DNA from: Orlajensenia stereocauli
GTDB taxonomy: Bacteria > Actinomycetota > Actinomycetes > Actinomycetales > Microbacteriaceae
Length of the DNA: 64,000 bases
Assembly: GCF_039548895.1 (NCBI RefSeq)
Contig: NZ_JBCLVG010000001.1
Reading direction: 5' to 3' (one strand)
The notes beneath the pieces are model-generated. The model was not told where the DNA came from. It did no database searches and was given only the letters and a program-made list of their open reading frames with translations. A program made the translations under genes and the position numbers. Below are positions 25,479-33,560 of the stretch, in pieces (position 1 is the stretch's first letter; every line of letters begins with the position of its first letter).

Positions 25479-25784
25479 ATGATCACCATCCACCTGCGCT
25501 ACGAGATCGACCCTGACAAGCTCGACGACTTCACCGCGTACGGCCGCGCCTGGATTCGTCTGGTCGAGAAGCTCGGCGGTGACCACCACGGCTACTTCAT
25601 GCCGAGCGAGGGTGACAGCGATGAGGCCTTCGCGCTGTTCACCTTCCCGTCGCTGGCGGAGTACGAGGCCTACCGCACGGCGTCGAAGACCGATCCCGAG
25701 TGCCTTGAGGCCTTCCAGCTGGCACGGGACACGCAGTGCATCCGTCGCTACGAGCGCCGCTTCCTCACGCCGGTCTTCGAGTGA
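25479..25784 (+). CDS. NIPSNAP-family protein
   Basis: 101 residues: MITIHLRYEIDPDKLDDFTAYGRAWIRLVEKLGGDHHGYFMPSEG, then FALFTFPSLAEYEAYRTASKTDPE, a ferredoxin-like dimeric alpha/beta-barrel pattern as in NIPSNAP proteins. Biochemical role unknown. It starts 27 bases after the GNAT gene with a GAGAGAAG ribosome site, so the two are probably co-transcribed. A strong hairpin follows. Confidence 0.8.
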   Translation: MITIHLRYEIDPDKLDDFTAYGRAWIRLVEKLGGDHHGYFMPSEGDSDEAFALFTFPSLAEYEAYRTASKTDPECLEAFQLARDTQCIRRYERRFLTPVFE

Positions 25785-25789
25785 CGGAT

Positions 25790-25815
25790 GCCGAGGTGGA
25801 TGTCTCCACCTCGGC
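25790..25815. terminator. Bidirectional terminator between the NIPSNAP gene and def
   Basis: A perfect 11-bp stem, GCCGAGGTGGA / TCCACCTCGGC, with a 4-base loop, between two convergent genes 41 bases apart. No long T-tract on either side. Confidence 0.75.
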
Positions 25816-25825
25816 GCGCGTAGAA

Positions 25826-26317
25826 TCAGAACCAGGTGCTCTCGCGGACTTCCTTCATGGCCGATTTCCGGTTCGGCTTGTCGAGCCTGTCGAGATAGAG
25901 CAGGCCGTCGAGGTGATCGGTCTCGTGCTGCAGCGCCTGCGCCATGAGGCCGGAGCCGCTGAGCTCGATGGGCCTGCCCTCGAGGTCGATGCCTGCGGCG
26001 CGAGCGAACGGGTAACGCATCGTCGGGTACCAGAGGCCGGGCACCGAGAGGCAGCCCTCGTCGACCGGCTCCGGCTCCCCTGACAGCTCGGTGAGCACCG
26101 GATTGATGATGTAGCCGACCTCGCCGTCGACGTTGTAGCTGAATGCGCGCAGGTTCACGCCGATCTGTGCGGCTGCAACGCCGGCGCGACCGGGGAGCTT
26201 GACGCTGTCGATGAGATCCTGCACGAGCGTGCGGATGCCATCGTCGATCGTGACGATCTCGCTCGAGACTGTCTTCAGGACGGGGTCGCCGAACAGGCGG
26301 ATGGTGCGGTCGGTCAT
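25826..26317 (-). CDS. def: Peptide deformylase
   Basis: Metalloenzyme removing the formyl group from nascent proteins. 163 residues with all three family motifs: GVAAAQIG, EGCLSVPG (Cys metal ligand) and QHETDHLDG (two His ligands and catalytic Glu). Lies 24 bases after the MinD-like gene on the same strand, itself 35 bases after pyc, so the three may form an operon. Confidence 0.96.
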   Translation of the reverse strand: MTDRTIRLFGDPVLKTVSSEIVTIDDGIRTLVQDLIDSVKLPGRAGVAAAQIGVNLRAFSYNVDGEVGYIINPVLTELSGEPEPVDEGCLSVPGLWYPTMRYPFARAAGIDLEGRPIELSGSGLMAQALQHETDHLDGLLYLDRLDKPNRKSAMKEVRESTWF

Positions 26318-26341
26318 GGTCTTCTTCTGGGAGAGGCGGCG

Positions 26342-27640
26342 TCAGATGCCGCGGTCGACGGGCAGGCCCTCGACCACGAGGGCGGCGAGGACGCGGGCGG
26401 AGTGGCGGGTGAGGGGCTTGAGGTCCTTCCAGTGGATGACCGAGCCGGCGGCAAGCACAGGGTCGTACGGAATGCGCACGATCTCGCGCACCCGGGACTG
26501 GAAGTGGGTCTCGATCTCCTCGAGCTTGACCAGGTTGGTGCCCTGAGTGGCCGTGTTGAGGGCGACGATGGCGTTGCGCACGAGGTCTCCGTAGCCGTTG
26601 GCCTCGAGCCAGGTGAGGGTCTCGGAGGCAAGGCGCGCCTCGTCGACGCTGCCGCCGGACACGATGACGATGGAGTCGGCTCGCTGCAGGGTGGCCCGCA
26701 TGACCGAGTGGACGATGCCCGTTCCGCAGTCCGTCAGCACCATCGAGTAGAAGCGTGCGGAGAGATCCGCGACGACGTTGTAGTCGTCGGCGTCGAAGGC
26801 CTCGCTCAGCATCGGGTCGGTGTCGGAGGCGAGGATGTCGAGGCGGGTCTCGTCGCGCGAGACGAGCGCTGAGAAGTCGGTGAATCCGCCGATCGACGGT
26901 GCCTTGTTCACGACGTCGCGCACGGTCGAGCGGGTCTGGCGCGTGATGCGCTCGGAGAGCGTTCCCCTGTCGGGGTTCGCGTCGATGGCGATGGTGCGGT
27001 CCTCACGGGCGTCGGCCAGGGCCATGCCGAGCAGCGCGGTGACAGTGGTCTTGCCGACGCCGCCCTTGCGGGTGAGCACAGGCACGAACCGGGTTCCCCC
27101 GGAGAACTGACGCTGGATGCGGGCGTCGAGCTCCTTGCGAGCGAGCACCCGGGGCGAGTCGCCGCGGTTCACTGTGTGGAAGGTCGCGGAGTAGAGGAAG
27201 CGGTTCCAGCCGCCCTCGGGCGCCGGGCGCGTACGCCGGTTCGGCTCGATGAGGCGGTCGGCCGTGAGCATGCTGGGCGACTCGGGGCCTTGGCCGCTGT
27301 AGCTCGCGGCGGCGTCCTCGTCGCGGTCGATCGGCTCGAGCTGCGAGCGGTGGTGACCGGATGCCCGCACAGGGGGCTGCACCATGATCGGCACGGAGTG
27401 AGTCGAGTTCTCCGCCACGACGCCGGGGTTGACGGCACGCTCGGAGATGGCGACGGCGACCTCGTCGTCGGGGGCTTCCGGGCGGGGCGCCGGCGGAAGG
27501 TCGACCTGGATGCTCAGGCTCTCGGGCAGAGCGGAGGCGAGGTCGTCGCCTGCACGCGGCGCGAGCTCGCTGTTGTACTCGTCTCCGGCACCGCGAGCAC
27601 GGCGTGCGCGCAGGTCGAGTCCGTCGTCACTGGGTGGCAC
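26342..27640 (-). CDS. MinD/ParA-like ATPase with disordered N-terminus
   Basis: 432 residues. The first 160 or so are hydrophilic, Pro- and acid-rich and probably disordered; the rest is a MinD/ParA ATPase with the deviant Walker A TRKGGVGKTTVTALLG, Walker A' IAIDANPDRG and switch region LTDCGTGIVHS. This resembles the EspI/MinD-like ATPases of actinobacteria rather than chromosomal ParA. No partner (ParB, MinE, ESX or FlhF) is seen nearby. GTG start at 27640 with GAGG upstream. It lies between pyc and def; its cellular cargo is unknown. Confidence 0.85.
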   Translation of the reverse strand: MPPSDDGLDLRARRARGAGDEYNSELAPRAGDDLASALPESLSIQVDLPPAPRPEAPDDEVAVAISERAVNPGVVAENSTHSVPIMVQPPVRASGHHRSQLEPIDRDEDAAASYSGQGPESPSMLTADRLIEPNRRTRPAPEGGWNRFLYSATFHTVNRGDSPRVLARKELDARIQRQFSGGTRFVPVLTRKGGVGKTTVTALLGMALADAREDRTIAIDANPDRGTLSERITRQTRSTVRDVVNKAPSIGGFTDFSALVSRDETRLDILASDTDPMLSEAFDADDYNVVADLSARFYSMVLTDCGTGIVHSVMRATLQRADSIVIVSGGSVDEARLASETLTWLEANGYGDLVRNAIVALNTATQGTNLVKLEEIETHFQSRVREIVRIPYDPVLAAGSVIHWKDLKPLTRHSARVLAALVVEGLPVDRGI

Positions 27641-27675
27641 TGGTGCCTCTTTCTTCGGGGGGACAGCGTTCGAGC

Positions 27676-30600
27676 CTAGCGCGGCACGACCACGACGAGG
27701 AGATCGCCCGCGTCCACCTGCTGCGTACGGGGAATGGCGACCCGCTCGATCACACCCGCGACGGGGGTCGTGATGGCCGCCTCCATCTTCATGGCCTCGA
27801 TGGATGCGACGGCCTGACCGGCCTGCACCTCGGCACCGACCTCGACCTGCAATGTCACGACGCCGGAGAACGGAGCCGCTACCTGCCCTGGCTGACTGGC
27901 GTCGGCCTTCTCGGCCGCCTTGCTCTCGACGGCGATGCTCCGGTCGCGCACGAAGACCGGCCGCAGCTGGCCGTTGAGCGTGGTCATGACAGTGCGCATG
28001 CCCTTGTCATCGGCCTCTCCGATGGCCTCGAGTCCGGCGTAGAGTCGCACGCCCTTGGCGATCTCGACCACGTGCTCTGCGCCCTGGCGCATGCCGTAGA
28101 GGTAGTCGGGGGTGTCGACGACGGAGAGGTCGCCGAACAGCTCCCGGATCTGCTCGTACTGGCGGGTCGGGGCAGGGAACAGCAGCGCGTTCAGCGCAGC
28201 GCGCCGCGTCGTGCTGTCACCGGCGAGGGCTGCACGCTCCTCGTCGGTCAGCTCGGTAACTCCGATGCGCACGGTGCGGCCCTCGAGGACCTTGGTGCGG
28301 AAGGGCTCCGGCCATCCGCCGGGCAACTCGCCCAGCTCGCCGGCCATGAAGCCCACGACGGAGTCGGGAACGTCGTATTTCTGCGGGTTGGCCTCGAAGT
28401 CGGCCGGGTCGGCCTTGACGGCGGCGAGGTGCAAAGCGAGGTCGCCGACGACCTTCGACGACGGCGTGACCTTCGGCACGCGCCCGAGGATCTTGTTCGC
28501 CGCGGCGTACATGTCCTCCACCAGCTCGAAGTCGTTGGCGAGGCCGAGGGCGATGGCCTGCTGGCGCAGGTTGGACAGCTGGCCGCCCGGGATCTCGTGG
28601 TGGTACACACGCCCTGTCGGGCCTGGAAGGCCTGACTCGAACGGACGGTAGACCTGGCGCACGGCCTCCCAGTAGGGCTCGAGGTCTGACACGTTCTGCA
28701 GGGAGAGGCCCGTGTCGCGCTCGGTGTGGGCGAGGGCGGCGACCAGCGATGATGCCGACGGCTGGCTGGTGGTGCCCGCCATGGGTGCCGACGCCACGTC
28801 GACGGCGTCCACTCCGGCGGCGGATGCCGCGAGCAGGGTCGCGAGCTGGCCGCCCGGAGTGTCGTGCGTGTGCAGGTGCACCGGCAGGTCGAAGCGTTCA
28901 CGGAACGCCGTGACGAGCTTCGCTGCGGCAGCGGGCCGCAGGAGCCCTGCCATGTCCTTGATCGCGAGGATGTGCGCGCCGGACTCGACGATCTGGTCGG
29001 CGAGACGCAGGTAGTAGTCGAGCGTGTACAGGTCTTCGGCCGGGTCGAGCAGGTCGCCGGTGTAGCAGACGGCCACCTCGGCCACGGCGCTGCCCTGTGC
29101 GAGCACGGCATCGATGGCCGGGCGCATCTGGTCGACGTCGTTCAGCGCGTCGAAGATGCGGAAGATGTCGACGCCGGTCGAGGCGGCCTCGGCCACGAAC
29201 GCCTCGGTGACACTGGTCGGGTACGGCGTGTAGCCGACGGTGTTCCGTCCGCGCAGCAGCATCTGCAGGTTGATGTTCGGCAGCGATTCGCGCAGGGTCG
29301 CGAGGCGCTCCCACGGGTCCTCGCCGAGGAAGCGGAGCGCGACGTCGTAGGTGGCGCCTCCCCATGCCTCGACCGAGAGCAGTTCGGGAGTCAACCTGGC
29401 GACGTAGGGCGCGACGGCGGTGAGGTCGCGGGTGCGCACGCGGGTGGCCAGCAGGGACTGGTGGGCGTCGCGGAACGTGGTGTCGGTGACCGCGAGCGGG
29501 GTCTGGGCACGGAGTGCGGCCGCGAAGCCCTGCGGACCGAGCTCGAGGAGTCTCTGGCGCGACCCTGCCGGGGCCGCCTGCGACAGGTCGAGCTGCGGCA
29601 GCTTGTCCGTCGGCGTGATGGTGGTCGGACGCGGTCCGTTCGGCTGGTTGACGGTGACGTCGGCCAGCCAGTTGAGGATCTTCGTGCCGCGGTCCTTCGA
29701 GACCCGGCCGCGCAGGAGTTCCGGGCGCTCCTCGATGAAGGAGGTGCTCAGGTCGCCGGCGATGAACGACGGGTCGTCGAGCACGCCCTGCAGGAAGGAG
29801 ATGTTGGTGGAGACGCCACGGATGCGGAACTCGGCCAGCGCGCGACGCGCGCGCGCGACGGCAGCCGGGAAGTCGCGGCCGCGGGCCGTCATCTTCGCGA
29901 GCATCGAGTCGAAGTGCGGGCTGATGTTGGCGCCCGGGTTGATGGTTCCACCGTCGAGGCGGATGCCCGCACCACCCGGAGAGCGGTACGTCGTGATCTT
30001 GCCGGTGTCCGGCCGGAAGCCCGCCGTCGGGTCCTCCGTCGTGATGCGGCACTGCAGTGCGGCCCCACGCAGCTTGATGTTCTCCTGCTGCAGACCGAGG
30101 TCGGCGAGGCTCTCCCCCGCTGCGATGCGGATCTGCGACTGCACGAGGTCCACATCCGTCACCTCCTCGGTCACCGTGTGCTCGACCTGGATGCGCGGGT
30201 TCATCTCGATGAAGACGTGCTGGCCGGCCCTCTCGCCGGCGGTGTCGAGGAGGAACTCGACGGTGCCGGCATTCACGTAGCCGATGGACTTCGCGAAGGC
30301 GATGGCGTCGCGGTAGAGCGCCTGGCGGGTCTCCTCGGGGAGGTTCGGAGCCGGGGCGATCTCGATGACCTTCTGGTGGCGGCGCTGCACGGAGCAGTCG
30401 CGCTCGAACAGGTGGACCGTCTCGCCGTTCGCGTCGGCGAGCACCTGCACCTCGATGTGGCGGGGGCGGAGCACGGCCTGTTCGAGGAACATGGTCGGGT
30501 CGCCGAAGGCGCTGTCGGCTTCGCGCATGGCCTCCTCGAGGGCGGCGCGCAGCCTGTCCTGGCTCGCGACCCGACGCATGCCGCGTCCGCCGCCGCCAGC

Positions 30601-31080
30601 GACGGCCTTCGCGAAGATCGGGAAGCCGATCTCCTCGGCCTGCGACAGCAGCAGCTCGACGTCTTTCGACGGGGGCGTGGACTTGAGCACCGGGACCCCG
30701 GCGGCGATGGCGTGCTCCTTCGCCGTGACCTTGTTGCCTGCCATCTCGAGCACGTGCATCCCCGGGCCGATGAAGGTGATTCCCGCGGCGGCGGCGGCCT
30801 CGGCCAGTTCGGGGTTCTCCGAGAGGAAGCCGTACCCCGGGTAGATGGCGTCGGCTCCGGACTCCTGCGCGACCCTGATGATCTCCGCGACGTCGAGATA
30901 GGCACGCACCGGATGCCCCGGCTCGCCGATCTGGTAGGCCTCGTCGGCCTTCAGGCGATGCAGGGAGTTGCGGTCCTCGAACGGGAACACTGCCACGGTC
31001 CTCGCGCCCAGCTCGTAGGCGGCACGGAAGGCGCGGATGGCGATTTCACCGCGGTTGGCAACGAGGATCTTCTGGAACAT
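27676..31080 (-). CDS. pyc: Pyruvate carboxylase
   Basis: Biotin enzyme making oxaloacetate from pyruvate and bicarbonate (anaplerosis). 1134 residues with domains in standard order: biotin carboxylase (1-460; KILVANRGEIAIR, the ATP loop GGGGRGMRRV, EMNPRIQVEHTVTEE), carboxyltransferase (about 530-830; DTTFRDAHQSLLATRVRT), and a C-terminal biotinyl domain with the EAMKMEA lysine. ATG 31080 follows AAAGGCC. It leads a run of three same-strand genes (pyc, MinD-like, def) and is divergent from the ParA gene. Confidence 0.98.
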   Translation of the reverse strand: MFQKILVANRGEIAIRAFRAAYELGARTVAVFPFEDRNSLHRLKADEAYQIGEPGHPVRAYLDVAEIIRVAQESGADAIYPGYGFLSENPELAEAAAAAGITFIGPGMHVLEMAGNKVTAKEHAIAAGVPVLKSTPPSKDVELLLSQAEEIGFPIFAKAVAGGGGRGMRRVASQDRLRAALEEAMREADSAFGDPTMFLEQAVLRPRHIEVQVLADANGETVHLFERDCSVQRRHQKVIEIAPAPNLPEETRQALYRDAIAFAKSIGYVNAGTVEFLLDTAGERAGQHVFIEMNPRIQVEHTVTEEVTDVDLVQSQIRIAAGESLADLGLQQENIKLRGAALQCRITTEDPTAGFRPDTGKITTYRSPGGAGIRLDGGTINPGANISPHFDSMLAKMTARGRDFPAAVARARRALAEFRIRGVSTNISFLQGVLDDPSFIAGDLSTSFIEERPELLRGRVSKDRGTKILNWLADVTVNQPNGPRPTTITPTDKLPQLDLSQAAPAGSRQRLLELGPQGFAAALRAQTPLAVTDTTFRDAHQSLLATRVRTRDLTAVAPYVARLTPELLSVEAWGGATYDVALRFLGEDPWERLATLRESLPNINLQMLLRGRNTVGYTPYPTSVTEAFVAEAASTGVDIFRIFDALNDVDQMRPAIDAVLAQGSAVAEVAVCYTGDLLDPAEDLYTLDYYLRLADQIVESGAHILAIKDMAGLLRPAAAAKLVTAFRERFDLPVHLHTHDTPGGQLATLLAASAAGVDAVDVASAPMAGTTSQPSASSLVAALAHTERDTGLSLQNVSDLEPYWEAVRQVYRPFESGLPGPTGRVYHHEIPGGQLSNLRQQAIALGLANDFELVEDMYAAANKILGRVPKVTPSSKVVGDLALHLAAVKADPADFEANPQKYDVPDSVVGFMAGELGELPGGWPEPFRTKVLEGRTVRIGVTELTDEERAALAGDSTTRRAALNALLFPAPTRQYEQIRELFGDLSVVDTPDYLYGMRQGAEHVVEIAKGVRLYAGLEAIGEADDKGMRTVMTTLNGQLRPVFVRDRSIAVESKAAEKADASQPGQVAAPFSGVVTLQVEVGAEVQAGQAVASIEAMKMEAAITTPVAGVIERVAIPRTQQVDAGDLLVVVVPR

Positions 31081-31143
31081 ACAGGCCTTTCGTGAGGCGC
31101 GCGGTTCGGGTCTGACGGTTAGGTTCTCCCAGACTAGTGAAGG

Positions 31144-31149
31144 TAACGT
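31144..31149 (+). promoter_or_regulatory. Possible -10 TAACGT before the ParA gene
   Basis: TAACGT lies 8 bases before GTG 31158, the start that gives a standard ParA N-terminus. This favours a leaderless transcript and argues against the in-frame GTG at 31137, which would lie upstream of the -10. Confidence 0.4.
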
Positions 31150-31157
31150 ATCTACTT

Positions 31158-32021
31158 GTGCACGTACTCTCCGTCAGCTCCCTCAAGGGTGGCGTCGGCA
31201 AGACGACGGTGACGCTCGGACTCGCTTCAGCGGCGTTCGCCCGCGGCATCCGTACCCTTGTCGTCGACCTAGACCCGCAGTCCGATGTGTCGACCGGTAT
31301 GGCCGTCAGCGTCGCCGGTCACCTCAACGTGGCCGACGTGCTCGCCAGCCCGAAGGAGAAGATCGTGCGTTCTGCGATCGCTCCGAGCGGGTGGACGCGA
31401 GGTCGCCCCGGCTCCAAGCTCGATGTGATGATCGGCAGCCCGTCCGCCATCAACTTCGACGGTCCGCATCCGCACGAACGCGACATCTGGAAGCTCGAGG
31501 ACGCCCTCGAGACCATCGAGAAGGAATACGAGCTGGTGCTCGTGGACTGTGCGCCGACCCTCAACGCCCTCACGCGCACGGCCTGGGCCGCCAGTGACCG
31601 CGTCGCCGTGGTGACCGAGCCCGGGCTCTTCTCCGTGGCCGCCGCGGACCGTGCCCTCCGCGCGATCGAGGAGATCCGGCGCGGGATGTCGTCGCGTCTG
31701 CAGCCCCTCGGCATCATCGTGAACCGCACCCGCGTGGCGTCGCTGGAACACCAGTACCGCATCAAGGAACTGCGCGACATGTTCGGCCCGCTCGTGCTCT
31801 CCCCGCAGCTTCCCGAGCGCACCTCGCTGCAGCAGGCGCAGGGCGCCGGCCAGCCGTTGCACGCGTGGCCGGGCGACAGCGCCCAGGAGATGGCGCGCTA
31901 CTTCGACCAGCTGCTCGACAGGGTGCTGCGCACCGCGCGCATCGGAGAGTACGCACACCTCGCGGCTCCGCAGCCCGTCGAGCGTCCGGCGATCGATCGC
32001 TCGGAGCAGTCGGCGGGCTGA
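31158..32021 (+). CDS. ParA-family ATPase
   Basis: 287 residues starting VHVLSVSSLKGGVGKTTVTLGLASAAF, with deviant Walker A KGGVGKTT, DLDPQSDVST (Walker A') and LVDCAPTLNALTRTAW (Walker B). It is a stand-alone Soj/ParA-like protein in a locus also carrying two MerR regulators and an FHA gene, as in related actinobacteria. There is no parB or parS nearby, so it is not the chromosome-segregation pair; the role is unknown. GTG 31158 is chosen over 31137 because of the -10 position. Confidence 0.85.
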   Translation: MHVLSVSSLKGGVGKTTVTLGLASAAFARGIRTLVVDLDPQSDVSTGMAVSVAGHLNVADVLASPKEKIVRSAIAPSGWTRGRPGSKLDVMIGSPSAINFDGPHPHERDIWKLEDALETIEKEYELVLVDCAPTLNALTRTAWAASDRVAVVTEPGLFSVAAADRALRAIEEIRRGMSSRLQPLGIIVNRTRVASLEHQYRIKELRDMFGPLVLSPQLPERTSLQQAQGAGQPLHAWPGDSAQEMARYFDQLLDRVLRTARIGEYAHLAAPQPVERPAIDRSEQSAG

Positions 32022-32026
32022 GGCCT

Positions 32027-32068
32027 GCGCTCGCTGAGGCCCGGACGAAGTCCGCGGTCGAAGCGCGC
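32027..32068 (+). repeat. REP-like dispersed repeat, copy 2
   Basis: GCGCTCGCTGAGGCCCGGAC, GAA, GTCCGCGGTCGAAGCGCGC, starting 6 bases after the ParA stop. Near-identical to the inverted copy at 19606-19646, with the central loop GAA instead of GTA. Confidence 0.8.
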
Positions 32069-32090
32069 TCAACGCGCTGTCCGCTCCGAC

Positions 32091-32128
32091 GCGCTTCGGG
32101 CGGTCGCTGCGCTCGGCCCTCAGCGAGC
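32091..32128 (-). repeat. REP-like repeat, copy 3 (inverted, divergent core)
   Basis: The ends match the family (GCGCTTCGG at the left, GGCCCTCAGCGAGC at the right) in inverted orientation, but the core between them is different. With copy 2 it forms a long inverted pair in the gap between ParA and MerR, which may form a hairpin that ends both transcripts. Confidence 0.6.
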
Positions 32129-32150
32129 AGCTGGCGAGCGGGCACGCAAT

Positions 32151-32190
32151 CGCTCGCAGAGGCCTGGACGCAGTCCGCGGCCGAAGCGCA
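32151..32190 (+). repeat. REP-like repeat, copy 4
   Basis: CGCTCGCAGAGGCCTGGAC, GCA, GTCCGCGGCCGAAGCGCAC: same orientation as copy 2, with four or five substitutions and a kept GGAC/GTCC hairpin. It ends 10 bases before the stop codon of the convergent MerR gene. Confidence 0.7.
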
Positions 32191-32199
32191 CGAGCGCCG

Positions 32200-32748
32200 C
32201 TAGGAGATCTTGCGGGTCTGACGACGAGCGGCGAGCTCGTCCAGGGTGTCGACGGGGTGCGAGTCGATCTCGACGAGGGTGGACTCCACCTCGCGCAGCA
32301 CCTTGCCGACGGCGATGCCGAAGACGCCCTGCCCGCGGCTGACGAGGTCGATGACCTCGTCGTTCGACGTGCACAGGTAGACGCTGGCTCCGTCGCTCAT
32401 GAGAGTCGTCTGGGCCAGGTCGTTGATTCCAGCCTCGCGCAGCTGGTTGACGGCGACGCGGATCTGCTGGAGTGAGATGCCGGTGTCGAGAAGTCGCTTG
32501 ACGAGCTTGAGCACGAGGATGTCGCGGAAGCCGTAGAGGCGCTGCGATCCGGAACCCGCTGCACCGCGGACGGTGGGCTCGACGAGCTCGGTGCGGGCCC
32601 AGTAGTCGAGCTGGCGGTAGCTGATCCCCGCGGCGCGCGCGGCGACGGCACCGCGGTAGCCGGAGTTGGCGTCCATCTCGGGGAGACCGTCGGTGAACAG
32701 CAGCTGCAGATCGTAACGATCTGCGTCACTCCGACTGAGTTCACTCAT
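32200..32748 (-). CDS. MerR-family regulator (Rv1830-like)
   Basis: 182 residues with a MerR winged helix-turn-helix: GYRGAVAARAAGISYRQLDYWARTELVEPT, then SQRLYGFRDILVLKLVKRLLDTGISLQQIRVAV. The C-terminal part resembles Rv1830-type proteins and has no metal-binding cysteine cluster. ATG 32748 is chosen for the GAGG 8 bases upstream. It lies 107 bases after the second MerR gene; related actinobacteria often have a DUF151 nuclease gene between the two, absent here. Target genes unknown. Confidence 0.88.
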   Translation of the reverse strand: MSELSRSDADRYDLQLLFTDGLPEMDANSGYRGAVAARAAGISYRQLDYWARTELVEPTVRGAAGSGSQRLYGFRDILVLKLVKRLLDTGISLQQIRVAVNQLREAGINDLAQTTLMSDGASVYLCTSNDEVIDLVSRGQGVFGIAVGKVLREVESTLVEIDSHPVDTLDELAARRQTRKIS

Positions 32749-32855
32749 GGATTTCGCCTCTTCCGACAGATTGCGCACTGTCCGTGCGCCGCTTCACTCA
32801 CGGTACTCAGGTCAGTGCCGTGCGGCAACGACATCGGCACCGCGTGTCGAGGAAG

Positions 32856-33560
32856 TCACGGATTGGTCACGCGCTGAAGGGCGGCGCGCAGCAGTGTCGA
32901 TCGTACGACCTCCAGCTGTGAGGCGATCTCTAGTGCCAGTTCTGCGCCCTTCGCCCGGCTGGAGGCGTCGTTGCGCCGCACGATCGGCGTCATCGCCGTC
33001 TCGATGAGCGATGACTCCCGCTCGGCTGCTGCACGGAAGCCGCGGAGGTGCCGTGGCTCGATCCCGGCCTTGCGCAGCTCCGCGAGGGCGCGCAGCACGC
33101 TCACGGTCTCCTCGCTGTACACGTCGGCCGGAACCACGAGCGATGCCGAGACGGCATCCGCCAGCAGCTGCGGGGATGCCTCGGATTCGCGGAGCAACTC
33201 GTCGCGATTGAAGCGGCGCGCCGACGAGAGCATCGACGGGCCGGGCGCAGCAGTGCCGGGGAGCGTGGGCACGTGGCCGGCGTCGAGCTGCTCGAGGTAG
33301 CCGCGGATGACCTTGAGCGGCAGGTAGTGGTCGCGCTGCATGCCGAGGATGAGCTGGATGCGCTCGACGTCGGCTGCACAGAACTTACGGTATCCCGACT
33401 CGGTGCGAGCGGGCGAGATGAGCCCCTGCTCCTCGAGGAAGCGCAGCTTCGACGGGGTCAGCTCCGGATGCTCAGGCGTGAGACGCGCGAGGACCTGGCC
33501 GATGCTGAGGAGGGATGGGGCGGCGGATGCCCGCGCGTGGGCGCTGGCGCCCGCCATCAT
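32856..33560 (-). CDS. ftsR: MerR-family regulator FtsR (Rv1828-like)
   Basis: 234 residues: an N-terminal MerR-type domain (LLSIGQVLARLTPEHPELTPSKLRFLEEQGLISPARTESGYRKF) and a long C-terminal helical domain. This architecture and the neighbouring FHA gene match Rv1828/FtsR, which in corynebacteria activates ftsZ (family knowledge). The ATG at 33560 overlaps the stop of the FHA gene (ATGA), so the two are translated together. A link to the dcw cluster elsewhere in this window is possible but not shown. Confidence 0.85.
   Translation of the reverse strand: MMAGASAHARASAAPSLLSIGQVLARLTPEHPELTPSKLRFLEEQGLISPARTESGYRKFCAADVERIQLILGMQRDHYLPLKVIRGYLEQLDAGHVPTLPGTAAPGPSMLSSARRFNRDELLRESEASPQLLADAVSASLVVPADVYSEETVSVLRALAELRKAGIEPRHLRGFRAAAERESSLIETAMTPIVRRNDASSRAKGAELALEIASQLEVVRSTLLRAALQRVTNP

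Noticed and set aside
28864..31095. 743-codon open frame on the plus strand, opposite pyruvate carboxylase
   Set aside because: Composition is Arg/Gly/Val/Asp-rich with no domain, and the minus-strand gene is certain. Such long mirror frames are common in high-GC DNA. The same holds for the other long opposite-strand frames, such as 42606-45131 and 53489-54301.
31137..31157. Upstream GTG start for the ParA gene
   Set aside because: It would lie upstream of the apparent -10 and adds non-conserved residues before the standard ParA N-terminus.
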